Below, one piece after another: positions 47,101-54,770 of a stretch of DNA of 64,000 nt; positions within the stretch are counted from its first letter, which is position 1; the number at the start of each line of letters is the position of its first letter. Both the position numbers and the translations under genes were made by a program. Origin of the DNA: 66-474 sp035606235. GTDB lineage: Bacteria; Pseudomonadota; Gammaproteobacteria; Xanthomonadales; Rhodanobacteraceae. The notes under the pieces are model-generated. The model was not told where the DNA came from. It did not search any database and saw only the letters and a program-made list of their open reading frames with translations. Location: contig DATNFU010000028.1 in NCBI GenBank assembly GCA_035606235.1, forward strand, positions 1 to 64,000, read 5' to 3'.

Positions 47101-48156
47101 CAGGAGCCCGGCCAGAGGCAACAGCGGGGTGAGATCGAAGTCGCGCGCGGACAGCGCGATCTTCAGTGCGGCGCCACTGCCACGCAGCCGCAGCAACGCG
47201 CCGCCGACGTCATCGATGTTATCCCCCGGCTTGCCTGCATCGCGGTAGCGCAACTGCCAGCCATCGGCAAGCCGATCCAGTGCGATCACGCCCGAGAGCG
47301 CGGGTACTTCGGCGTGCCTTCCTTCCGGCGCGGTCAGCGCAAGCATGCGCAGATCAAAGCGCGCGGCGGCGGATCGCAACCGATTGCCGCGCCAGCTTCC
47401 CCACAATTCCAGATCCCCGCGGCCCTGATGTATGCCGAAACCCTGCAGGTCGAGTCCGCTCGCCATGCCGGCCAGATCAAGGTCATGCCCGGCGATGTAC
47501 AGATCCGCATCCTGCCTGGGCGGATTGAAGCGGCCGATCACGGTGATCGGCTGCGGCGAGCCCTCGCGCGTCACGCTGCCGCCGAAATGCAGGGTGTTGC
47601 CGACACTGACCACGCGCAAATGCGGAGACGACAGGACGTAAGCCTGCCGCGCCGGCGCATCGTCGATGCGTACGGTCAGCGCGCGCAGATCGAGATCCAC
47701 CGGCAACGACTGCAGGGGCGCCTGTTGCGGCTGGTTGGGATTGCCGAGACCCAGCACGCGCCAGCCCGAGTCATCGTGGCGCACGCGCAATTCCAATCCG
47801 GTGAGGCGCAGCGTCACCCAACGGTGCGCCGGCTTCAGCCACGCGGCAAAATCCAATTTGATCGCCGCGCGCGACAGCGCGATCGACTCGCCGCCGGAAT
47901 ATGCGGGACCGAGCGTGAGCCCGCGCACCACCAGCAACGGTCCGGAAGGCTGCCAGTCGCCGCGCACCGAATCGAAATGCACCGGTCGCTGCATGCGCTG
48001 GGAGAGAAAGCCGGCCAGCCGATCGGGATAATGCGCCGCCAGCGGCAACAGCAATTGCAGCAAACCCACTGCCACCGCCGCCGCGATCAACGCGGCCGCG
48101 ATCAACGCGCCGAGAAAAAACCGCGCGCGGCGCAGGCGATGGCGCCAAGGGTTCAT
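44170..48156 (-). CDS. yhdP: AsmA-like protein YhdP, envelope phospholipid transport
   Basis: A 1328-residue giant of the YhdP/TamB/AsmA family. An inner-membrane anchor at about residues 12-40 (FLGALIAAALIAAAVAVGLLQ) is followed by a long periplasmic beta-rich stretch. A C-terminal DUF3971/AsmA-like region ends near SITGSWTHPVITTISK. In E. coli YhdP with TamB and YdbH carries phospholipids to the outer membrane. The tail is Ala/Pro/Ser-rich (RPAPASSRASSRALPAPAKS). ATG at 48156 has GAGAGG about 8 nt upstream. It sits between rng and tldD. Confidence 0.93.
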   Translation of the reverse strand: MNPWRHRLRRARFFLGALIAAALIAAAVAVGLLQLLLPLAAHYPDRLAGFLSQRMQRPVHFDSVRGDWQPSGPLLVVRGLTLGPAYSGGESIALSRAAIKLDFAAWLKPAHRWVTLRLTGLELRVRHDDSGWRVLGLGNPNQPQQAPLQSLPVDLDLRALTVRIDDAPARQAYVLSSPHLRVVSVGNTLHFGGSVTREGSPQPITVIGRFNPPRQDADLYIAGHDLDLAGMASGLDLQGFGIHQGRGDLELWGSWRGNRLRSAAARFDLRMLALTAPEGRHAEVPALSGVIALDRLADGWQLRYRDAGKPGDNIDDVGGALLRLRGSGAALKIALSARDFDLTPLLPLAGLLPQATAGVGDWIAAAHPHARLVAAAARWNANGNYAVVAHLHALGATAHGELPGMDALNGTLRGDNEALSFEVPKQAVTLDYPDVFRAPFAFKTFGGTLVGWREGAQWHFATDALSLDSDQFGAEARAQVVLQGDGSKPFIDGYAIVTHAEVPAAKLFWPASMPRSTVAWLDRGLVSGTVDAGRVAIRGDLDDWPFNNRKGRFDALGHVSGTVLDYGDDWPRAEQIDATAQFVDNAMIIECTHAQTLGNTVTHALATIPDLGTGVLTLAAEGAGSGASLLGFVKSSPVGKDAASTLSALSLSGDGKLAFTLVLPFDKPDSFSLDGNLQLSNGGVVAKQWNLALQNINGPLHFDAKGFHADNLKAAWHGTPALLSIALGGDVANPAHQLEAALSGTFSPPALLQDYPDLSALAKIARGVANFRIGFAIAAGGNTGDAAKTLNVQSDLRGVALELPAPLDKPASTALPMTLQLGMPFPGAEIDLSLGDLLRARGRLPDADAHKPASLGIAFGTGQPAVPANGMVVRGRAPTLDLGGWAQLAAGGSSAMPQTSTAAAAVNGLPTLTDAQLETDQALAFGNKLGALSLHYASSADAHTITFNGAALAGTLLLPANNLAQRGISAQLQRLYWPESPAPNAAAQPGAAAPTSPNSTASISSAAAPTTAPDALSGVAPASLPPLHVTVADLRLGDARLGETHFESAPTASGMRVARMDTQSKDVQIHAHGDWNGDAQSSHSQFAIDLRADNLGRMLEAFGFGGLLSGGENTHAVIEGSWPGAPTAFALATLDGTLKFSIGKGRILEVKPGVGRLFGLFSITDLPRRLTLDFGDVYKTGFGFNFIKGDFKLRDGNAYTDDVEIEGPAADIHVRGRTGLRTHDYDQIVDANPHTGGALAVVGAVVGGPIGAAAGLAISKGLNSAAHARYSITGSWTHPVITTISKTVPKAAPATPAPAQSGASRPAPASSRASSRALPAPAKSTALQ

Positions 48157-48621
48157 GCGGCGGCCTCTCTCAAGGATCCGAGATGTCCATAGCCTGCACC
48201 GAGCAGGCCATGGACGGCCGTTTTCAGATGAGCTTGGTGCGCTGTACGCGATGCCGTAGCTACGCAGCCGAGCGCGCGAGCAAGGGCGAGCCGGGCTTTC
48301 GCGCGGCACTGCCGCGCGCCGGCGAGCGCACGCACAAGGACGTGCAAGCGGGAAACTGTTCCATGGATGGCTGCTTGCGATTTCTTCGCGCCGGCGCGCG
48401 CGCGGCAAGGAGCAAGGGCAGTCGAGCCGACACAACGTCGGCGAGACCATCGCGTCCAGCACGAATGGCTTTGGTTACTTTCCCCGAAAGGAAAGTGACC
48501 CGCTCGCGTTGAACGCGAGCGGAACCAGGACAGGGATGTCGGACGGCAAAGACACTGGATTCCCGCTTTCGCGGGAATGACGAGGAATAAAGCAATCCGC
48601 GAGCAGCGGAAGAAAGGAAAA
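48157..48621. repeat. Composite non-coding repeat region between rng and yhdP
   Basis: This 465-bp spacer holds no gene. Three palindromes are clear. GTTACTTTCC (48474-48483) pairs with GGAAAGTGAC (48490-48499). CGCTCGCGTT (48501-48510) pairs perfectly with AACGCGAGCG (48512-48521). ATTCCCGC (48559-48566), loop TTTC, pairs with GCGGGAAT (48571-48578). They lie in the order seen in mosaic intergenic repeats of this order. The part before 48470 is GC-rich and I see nothing assignable. Confidence 0.7.
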
Positions 48622-50133
48622 TCAGAGCAGCACCACATCGAACTGCTCCTGCGCGTACTGCTCCTCGGGTTGAAAACGAATGGTCTTGCCGATGAAGGAT
48701 TCCAGTTCGGTCACCGCCGCCGAGTCCTCTTCCAGGATGCGCGCCACCACGCGCGGACAGGCCAGCACCAGCAATTTCTCCGCCTCGAACTGGCGCACCG
48801 CGCGGGTGATCTCGCGGAAGATTTCATAGGAGACCGTTTCCGCGGTCTTGATCTTGCCGCGCCCGGAACAGGCCGGGCACGGTTCGCACAATTGCCGCTC
48901 CAGGCTTTCGGTGGTGCGCTTGCGGGTCATCTCCACCAGCCCGAGCGGGCTCATCTCGTACACGGTGGTGCGCGCGTGGTCGCGCAGCAACGATTTTTCC
49001 AGCATGCGCAGCACCTGGCGGCGGTGCTCGGCATCGAGCATGTCAATGAAGTCGATGATGATGATGCCACCGAGATTGCGCAGGCGCAGCTGTCGCGCCG
49101 CCGACTGCGCGGCTTCAAGGTTGGTGCGGAACACGGTCTCTTCCAGATTGCGGGTTCCGAGATAGCTGCCGGTGTTGACGTCGATGGTGGTCATCGCCTC
49201 GGTCTGGTCGATCACCAGATGGCCACCCGATTTCAGCGGCACTTCCTTGCGCAGGGCTTTCTGGATTTCATCCTCCACGCCGTAAAGATCGAAGATCGGG
49301 CGCTCTCCCGAATAATGCTCGATGCGTTCCACCAGATGCGGCATGAAGCGCTGCGCAAACTCCAGCGTGCGCTGATACGCCTCGCGCGAATCCACGCGCA
49401 CTTTTTCGATATCGCTGTGCATCAGATCGCGCAATACACGCAACGGCAGCGGCGGCTCTTCATACACGCGCGTGCCGGGCTCCGCGCGCGCGATGTTCTC
49501 CTGCACGGCGAGCCAGACCTTGCCGATATAGGCGATGTCCTCTGCCAGCGCCGTCTCGGCCTCCCCTTCGGCATTGGTACGCGCGATGTAGCCGCGCCCG
49601 TCGTCACCGGACAATCGCGCCAGGATTTCCTTCAGCCGCGCGCGTTCGGCTTCGTCCTCGATGCGCACCGACACCCCGTGCAGGCGCGTGTGCGGCAGCA
49701 GCACCAGATAGCGCGACGGAATCGACAGATGCGCCGAAAGCCGCGCGCCCTTGCCGCCGATCGGGTCCTTGATCACCTGCACGATGACGCGCTCGCCTTC
49801 GTGCACCAATTCGCCGATCGGAGGCGTCGGCGGCGAACCATTGTTGTTGGCATGCCCATTGCCGTTGGCGCCAGGTTCGTGCTCATCGGCGGTCAGCGCC
49901 GGCGGCGCGCGCACGATGTCGGAGGCATGCAGGAACGCCGCGCGGCTCAGCCCGATTTCGACGAATGCCGCCTGCATGCCCGGCATCACCCGCTGCACAC
50001 GGCCACAATAGATGTTGCCGACATAGCCGCGCTTGCCGGCGCGCTCGACGTGCACCTCCTGCAGCATGCCATTTTCGATCACGCCCACGCGGGTTTCGCG
50101 CGGGGTGATATTGATCAGGATTTCCTCGCTCAT
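48622..50133 (-). CDS. rng: Ribonuclease G
   Basis: A 503-residue endoribonuclease of the RNase E/G family, needed for 16S rRNA 5' maturation and mRNA decay. The S1 domain is near residues 35-130 (GYVGNIYCGRVQRVMPGMQAAFVEIG) and carries a Gly/Asn/Pro insertion around 85-105. The catalytic region has TIDVNTGSYLG and IIIIDFIDMLDAEHRRQ with metal Asp residues. The zinc-link is CEPCPACSGRG. There is no RNase E-type C-terminal arm. It is the second gene after maf. Confidence 0.96.
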   Translation of the reverse strand: MSEEILINITPRETRVGVIENGMLQEVHVERAGKRGYVGNIYCGRVQRVMPGMQAAFVEIGLSRAAFLHASDIVRAPPALTADEHEPGANGNGHANNNGSPPTPPIGELVHEGERVIVQVIKDPIGGKGARLSAHLSIPSRYLVLLPHTRLHGVSVRIEDEAERARLKEILARLSGDDGRGYIARTNAEGEAETALAEDIAYIGKVWLAVQENIARAEPGTRVYEEPPLPLRVLRDLMHSDIEKVRVDSREAYQRTLEFAQRFMPHLVERIEHYSGERPIFDLYGVEDEIQKALRKEVPLKSGGHLVIDQTEAMTTIDVNTGSYLGTRNLEETVFRTNLEAAQSAARQLRLRNLGGIIIIDFIDMLDAEHRRQVLRMLEKSLLRDHARTTVYEMSPLGLVEMTRKRTTESLERQLCEPCPACSGRGKIKTAETVSYEIFREITRAVRQFEAEKLLVLACPRVVARILEEDSAAVTELESFIGKTIRFQPEEQYAQEQFDVVLL

Positions 50134-50375
50134 CACTAGAAGGCTTCTGCAAGGGAGAGGGACTTTCGTGTCGCCCGCATGACCATGCTTCCACACCCGC
50201 CGTCCAAGCCTTGCCGAGGCGGGGTTTGATCGCCCGTTTTGCAGGGGGTCGGGATCAAGAGCCGCTTCGAAAAATCGAGAGGTTTTGAAGCGTGGCTCAC
50301 GCTGGCAGTTCCTGCGGTCAGGTTTCCTTATAGCCCGCCATTGCCGAACCTGTCGATGCAGCCTGCCGCAGCGAT

Positions 50376-50948
50376 TCAGATGCGGATACCGAAAGCGCGC
50401 AACAGCCGCGCGGTTTCGTGCAGCGGCAGGCCCATTACACCGGAATAGCTGCCTCGGAGGTCCTCGATGAAGGACGCGGCGCGGCCCTGGATCGCATAAG
50501 CGCCGGCCTTGCCAAACGACTCGCCGGTGGCCACATAGCCGGCGATATCCGCATCGGATAAAGAAGCGAAACGCACTTCCGAAACGCTGGTCGCCACTTG
50601 GCGGCGAGAGGCATCCACGCACCACACCGTCGAAATCACCCGGTGCGTACATCCGGACAGCGCGCGCAGCATCGCCTCGGCATCGATCGCGTCATCGGGC
50701 TTGCCGAATACGCGATCACCCAACGCAACTTCGGTATCGGCGCCCAGCACGATCGGTCGATCACCTTGCTTGCTTGCCTCGGCCAATCCGGCCAGCGCCT
50801 TCTCGCGTGCGACGCGGCTGACGTAATCCTCGGCGCCCTCGCCGGGTTGTCGGAATTCCGGAACGTCCACATGCAGCAACTCGAATGTGACGTTGAGTTG
50901 TTCCAGCAATTGTTTGCGGCGCGGAGATTGGGAAGCGAGATAGAGCAT
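50376..50948 (-). CDS. maf: Maf-family nucleoside triphosphate pyrophosphatase
   Basis: A 190-residue enzyme that hydrolyses non-canonical or modified nucleotides (dTTP/UTP type, YhdE-like). LYLASQSPRRKQLLEQL opens the fold; VLGADTEVAL and GKPDDAIDAEAML are conserved, as is the G-x-YAIQGRAASFIEDLRGSYSGVMGLPL end. It precedes rng by 242 bp as in E. coli. Confidence 0.95.
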   Translation of the reverse strand: MLYLASQSPRRKQLLEQLNVTFELLHVDVPEFRQPGEGAEDYVSRVAREKALAGLAEASKQGDRPIVLGADTEVALGDRVFGKPDDAIDAEAMLRALSGCTHRVISTVWCVDASRRQVATSVSEVRFASLSDADIAGYVATGESFGKAGAYAIQGRAASFIEDLRGSYSGVMGLPLHETARLLRAFGIRI

Positions 50949-51035
50949 TCCGGAAGCATAATGGCCATCCGAACCGGGACGGCATGGAAAAAGGCATGGA
51001 GGTCGAATCCGGGCTTGCGATTCCTCGCAAGTGTT

Positions 51036-51506
51036 CTATCCGCGATGATAGGGGTGTCCGGCTACGATCATGGCCGCGCGGTACAACTGCTCTGCCACGA
51101 TCAGCCGCACCAGCATGTGCGGCAACGTCAGCGGCCCAAGCGACCAGCGCTGATCGGCGCGCGCCAGCACCGCATCGGCGTGGCCGTCCGCGCCGCCGAT
51201 CAGAAACGCGAGTTCTTTTCCCGCCATGCGCCAGCGCCGCAGGTGCTGCGCCAGTTCTTCACTCGACCAGGCGCCCCCGCCGCCGTCCAATGCGACCACG
51301 TGCGCGCCGCGCGGCAATGCAGCCAGCATGGCCTCGCCCTCTTCTCTGATCGCGCGCGTCGGGTCGCGGCCCTTGCCGCGCGCGCCGGGTTTGAGTTCGA
51401 CCAGTTCCAGTGGCAGCTCGCGCGACAGGCGCTTTCGATATTCAGAAAAGCCTTCGCCGACCCATGCGGGCATGGCCACGCCGATCGCGACGATGCGCGC
51501 GCGCAA
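51036..51506 (-). CDS. rlmH: 23S rRNA pseudouridine-1915 N3-methyltransferase
   Basis: A 156-residue SPOUT methyltransferase that acts on pseudouridine 1915 of 23S rRNA in the assembled 70S. Conserved parts are VALDGGGGAWSSEELA, FLIGGADGHADAVLARAD and SLGPLTLPHMLVRLIVAEQLYRA. It follows rsfS by 85 bp, the usual rsfS-rlmH pairing. Confidence 0.97.
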   Translation of the reverse strand: MRARIVAIGVAMPAWVGEGFSEYRKRLSRELPLELVELKPGARGKGRDPTRAIREEGEAMLAALPRGAHVVALDGGGGAWSSEELAQHLRRWRMAGKELAFLIGGADGHADAVLARADQRWSLGPLTLPHMLVRLIVAEQLYRAAMIVAGHPYHRG

Positions 51507-51591
51507 GCTCGCTAGGCCCGCCGCGGTTCACGCCGCGCAATGCGGGGAAACGGCGCTCGCAATTTCCCAGCCTGCATTCCCGGTTCCCGGC

Positions 51592-51996
51592 TCATTCGGC
51601 ATTGGCGGCTTCGGCATCATGATCGCCGACCGTCCACAGGCGCTCCAGACCATAGAACTCGCGAATGCGCGGCAGCATCACGTGCACGATGATGTCACCC
51701 AGGTCCACCAGCACCCATTCGGCTTCGGTCTGGCCTTCGACACCGAGCGGCAACATGCCCGCGCGCTTGACGAACTTCACTACCTCGTCGGCGAGGGATT
51801 TGACGTGGCGGGTGGAGGTGCCGGAGGCGATGATCAACAGGTCGGCGATCGAGGTCTTGCCGCGTACGTCTATCTCGCGGACGTCGCGGGCCTTCAATTC
51901 TTCCAGGGCGTCAAGCACGCGCTGGCGCAGGACCTGTTCGGATGGAGCGGTAGGAGATGTTTCGGTGGTGCGGCGGGACAACGGCTGTTTGCTCAA
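51592..51996 (-). CDS. rsfS: Ribosome silencing factor RsfS
   Basis: A 134-residue protein that binds uL14 on the 50S and blocks subunit joining in stationary phase. Family signatures: EVDVRGKTSIAD-like EIDVRGKTSIADLLIIASGTSTRHVKSLADEV, and VLVDLGDIIVHVMLPRIREFYGLERLW. The start is a TTG at 51996 preceded by GAGGT at 7-nt spacing; upstream in-frame sequence to an ATG at 52137 adds 47 unconserved residues. It follows nadD. Confidence 0.93.
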   Translation of the reverse strand: MSKQPLSRRTTETSPTAPSEQVLRQRVLDALEELKARDVREIDVRGKTSIADLLIIASGTSTRHVKSLADEVVKFVKRAGMLPLGVEGQTEAEWVLVDLGDIIVHVMLPRIREFYGLERLWTVGDHDAEAANAE

Positions 51997-52227
51997 GTGG
52001 GTGCGACCTCGGCCTGTGTGTGCGGATGTGCGGGTGAATAAGACGGAATTCGCCTGATCGGCGACTCCAGTATGCGCGCCTTGGGATCGGGCGCAAGGGG
52101 GTGAGCCGGAGCTTTCGCGAGATGCGTTGAATTGCATGTCGCGCCAACGATCCCCGCGGGGATGTGCAGCCCGGGAAGCGCGCCGTGGATGGTGCTCGCC
52201 CCTCGCCGGTGGCGCGCCGGCGCGCTC

Positions 52228-52866
52228 CTATCGATAAGCCGCGAGCAACGTGGAATCGGCGAGTAATGCGTCCGGCAACAGCCAGCGCGGCTGCCGGCCA
52301 CTGCGCAACAACGCGCGGATTCTGGTGCCGGAAATTTCCAGCGGCGTGATCGCGATGCGCAGCACGCAACCGGCGGCGCTGGCGCACAAGGCATTTGCAT
52401 CGGACACTTCACGCGAAGCGATTGCTTCGGCAAGTTCAGTCGGCAGCGGCGGCACAAGCCCGGGCCGAGTCAGCACGCCGATATGCGCGAAATCCGGCAA
52501 CTCATGCCAGCGATGCCAGCCGGGCAGTCCGGCGAAGGCGTCCGCGCCCAGCAGCAACACCAGCGGTCGCGCGCCGATTTCCGCGCGCAAGGAAATCAGT
52601 GTGTCGACCGTGTACGACGGGCCGGCACGATCGAGTTCGCGCGTGTCCAGCGACAAGCGACACTGCCCCGCCAAGGCCGCACGCAGCATCGCCACCCGCT
52701 GCCCGGCGCTCGCCACCGGCGCGGGCCGGTGCGGCGGCACATGTGCGGGCACCAGGCGAACTTCGGCGTCGAGCGCCTCGGCGACTTCCCATGCCGCGCG
52801 CAAATGGCCCAGATGCACCGGATCGAACGTGCCACCGAGGATCGCGAGGGGTTGAATACTCGTCAT
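52228..52866 (-). CDS. nadD: Nicotinate-nucleotide adenylyltransferase
   Basis: A 212-residue enzyme making deamido-NAD+ from NaMN and ATP. The nucleotidyltransferase motif is ILGGTFDPVHLGHLRAA at residues 9-25. The second motif ISGTRIRALLRSGR replaces the common ISSTxIR. ATG at 52866 is preferred to a TTG four codons upstream. It follows holA after a repeat-bearing spacer. Confidence 0.95.
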   Translation of the reverse strand: MTSIQPLAILGGTFDPVHLGHLRAAWEVAEALDAEVRLVPAHVPPHRPAPVASAGQRVAMLRAALAGQCRLSLDTRELDRAGPSYTVDTLISLRAEIGARPLVLLLGADAFAGLPGWHRWHELPDFAHIGVLTRPGLVPPLPTELAEAIASREVSDANALCASAAGCVLRIAITPLEISGTRIRALLRSGRQPRWLLPDALLADSTLLAAYR

Positions 52867-52880
52867 TGTCGAGAGCAAGA

Positions 52881-53034
52881 AATTGTCCGCAAAGGACGCG
52901 AAGATCGCAAAGAAAACGAATCAAAACTTCTTCATTCCGCTTTCCCGGCAATACATGAGTTCAATGTCAGATTAAACTTTTATTCTTTTCGGCTTCCGCT
53001 TCTTTTCGCGTCCTTTGCGTTTTTTGCGGACAAG
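52881..53034. repeat. Inverted repeat between holA and nadD
   Basis: TTGTCCGCAAAGGACGCGAA (52883-52902) is mirrored by TTCGCGTCCTTTGCG (53005-53019) and TTGCGGACAA (53024-53033), with about 100 bp of AT-richer sequence between. The arms match a widespread intergenic AAGGACGCGAAG-type repeat. It may form a long hairpin in the mRNA. Confidence 0.65.
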
Positions 53035-53047
53035 ACGCTCTGGCTTT

Positions 53048-54091
53048 TCACGCCAGCACCGCCGCCGCACGCGGTTGCGCGATCGCGACCAGCAAGCGCT
53101 CCATTTCCTGCCACGGATCGCCCATGGCTTTGCCGGCGTCATCCACGACGCGACCTTTGGCCATGCGATCGATGCGTGCGCACCAGGCCACGCAGCGTTC
53201 CCAGTGCGCAGTGCCGCGGCCGGCGCGCTTCAACGCGGACGCGAAAAGTTTCTGTCGCGCCGGCCAGAAGTTGTATTCCGCACGGGCGGCACTGGCGAAG
53301 TCGTCGGCTGATGCCAACCGCAACGCAAGTTCCAGTTGATTGAGGAGCCAGCCAAGCATCGGGATCAGGTCTTCGCCTTCGGCGCGCAAGCCGGCCAGCA
53401 CGCGCAGGGCGCGCGCGGCATTGCCGGCAAGCGCCGCGTCGGTAAGCTTGAACACGTCGTAAAGCGCGTTGTCCGAGTCCAGTGCTTCGAGTTCCGCCGC
53501 CGCCACCCGACCACCTTCGCGCAGCATCGAGAGTTTGTCGATCTCCTGTGCGATCGCCAGCAGGTTGCCTTCCGCGCGCGACGCCAGCAACGCGACTGCA
53601 TCGTCATCCGGGGCGAAGCCCTTGCTGCGCATGCGCGCGCGAATCCAGGCAGGCAATTCTTCCACCCGCAAGGATTTGATCGGCACGTACACGCCAGTGC
53701 GTTCGACCTCCCGCACCCACGCACCCTCGTGTTTCTTGCCCCATTGCATGGCGCCGATCAGCAGCACGGTGTCCGGCGCGGGCGATTTGCACCAGTCGAT
53801 GATCGCGGCGGAGCCTTCCTTGCCGACCAGGCCGGTCGGCACGCGCAATTCGATCAGCCGCCGCGAAGAAAACAACGAGAGACTGGCCGTGGCGCGCGCA
53901 AGTTGATTCCAGTCAAAGCGCGCATCGACATCCAGCACTTCGCGCTCGGCGAAACCCAAGGCACGCGCGCGTGCGCGCAGCGCGTCGCCGGCTTCCTGCA
54001 ACAGCAGCGGGTCCTCGCCCGCAAGCAGATAGACGGCTGCAAGCTCGCCCTTGTCGAGCGATTTGTGAAAGCTTTCCAGTGTGCTGGCCAT
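53048..54091 (-). CDS. holA: DNA polymerase III delta subunit
   Basis: A 347-residue clamp-loader subunit that opens the beta clamp. It has a RecA/AAA+-like N-terminus (AAVYLLAGEDPLLLQEAGDAL), a helical lid and a collar (LGWLLNQLELALRL). It has no Walker A, as is normal for delta. ATG at 54091 has GAAGG 5 nt upstream; a TTG at 54106 overlapping the lptE stop (TTGA) is possible. It is between lptE and nadD, the usual order. Confidence 0.93.
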   Translation of the reverse strand: MASTLESFHKSLDKGELAAVYLLAGEDPLLLQEAGDALRARARALGFAEREVLDVDARFDWNQLARATASLSLFSSRRLIELRVPTGLVGKEGSAAIIDWCKSPAPDTVLLIGAMQWGKKHEGAWVREVERTGVYVPIKSLRVEELPAWIRARMRSKGFAPDDDAVALLASRAEGNLLAIAQEIDKLSMLREGGRVAAAELEALDSDNALYDVFKLTDAALAGNAARALRVLAGLRAEGEDLIPMLGWLLNQLELALRLASADDFASAARAEYNFWPARQKLFASALKRAGRGTAHWERCVAWCARIDRMAKGRVVDDAGKAMGDPWQEMERLLVAIAQPRAAAVLA

Positions 54092-54102
54092 CCGGCCTTC
54101 GC

Positions 54103-54720
54103 TCAATCGGTGGATGCGCTCGCCGGCAGCGAGGTCGAACTTGCGGACGGCAGCGACGATGACACGCCGCCCGCAGGAATCGAAGTGGATTCGCTTTCGC
54201 CCGCCGGCGGCACCAGCGTGCCCTTGCGGCCAATCGCCTCCAGCCGGCGCATGATCGCGTCGGTCATCTCCCGCGCGAGATCGCGTTCGATCACTTCGGT
54301 CTGCGCGGCGGTGCCGATCGCCTGGAATGGGTCGAAGGTGAATTCGTGCGACAGGTCGATGGTCTGCTGCGGCAGCACCATCGCGCCGCTGCCATCTTTC
54401 AACGAGAACGCGACGTGGTAGCGAACCGCGTATTCGCCGACGCGCGCGAAGCCGGTGGACGTAAGCACATCGGTACGGAAAGCCGCGCCGACATCCAGCT
54501 CGGCCACGCCCGGCGAGGCCTCGTTCAACACCTGCACCTTGCGCACCTGCAGGGCGCGCGCGAGATCGCGCGGCAGCTCGCCGCCACCGGTGACCTTCAG
54601 ATAGACCTGCTGCTGCATCGGTTCCGGCAGCGCCGCGCTCTGGCGCAGATGGAAGCCGCAGGCGGAAAGCAGGATCACCGCGGAAACCGGTACGGCGTTC
54701 AGCAGTCGGCGCAGGCGCAT
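54103..54720 (-). CDS. lptE: LPS-assembly lipoprotein LptE
   Basis: A 205-residue outer-membrane lipoprotein that plugs LptD and delivers LPS to the surface. The signal peptide ends at a lipobox LLSAC, with Cys21 the lipidated residue, followed by GFHLRQ, the LptE hallmark. The C-terminal 30 residues are Ser/Pro/Ala-rich (GGVSSSLPSASSTSLPASAS), beyond the folded domain. It directly follows leuS (50 bp). Confidence 0.93.
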   Translation of the reverse strand: MRLRRLLNAVPVSAVILLSACGFHLRQSAALPEPMQQQVYLKVTGGGELPRDLARALQVRKVQVLNEASPGVAELDVGAAFRTDVLTSTGFARVGEYAVRYHVAFSLKDGSGAMVLPQQTIDLSHEFTFDPFQAIGTAAQTEVIERDLAREMTDAIMRRLEAIGRKGTLVPPAGESESTSIPAGGVSSSLPSASSTSLPASASTD

Positions 54721-54770
54721 GGTCGGATTCCGTTGCAGTTCTCAGCGCTGAATCGTACAGGATCGCGCGC

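Noticed and set aside
46660..48192. 510-codon plus-strand frame opposite yhdP
   Set aside because: Arg/Gln/His-rich shadow of the yhdP reading frame.
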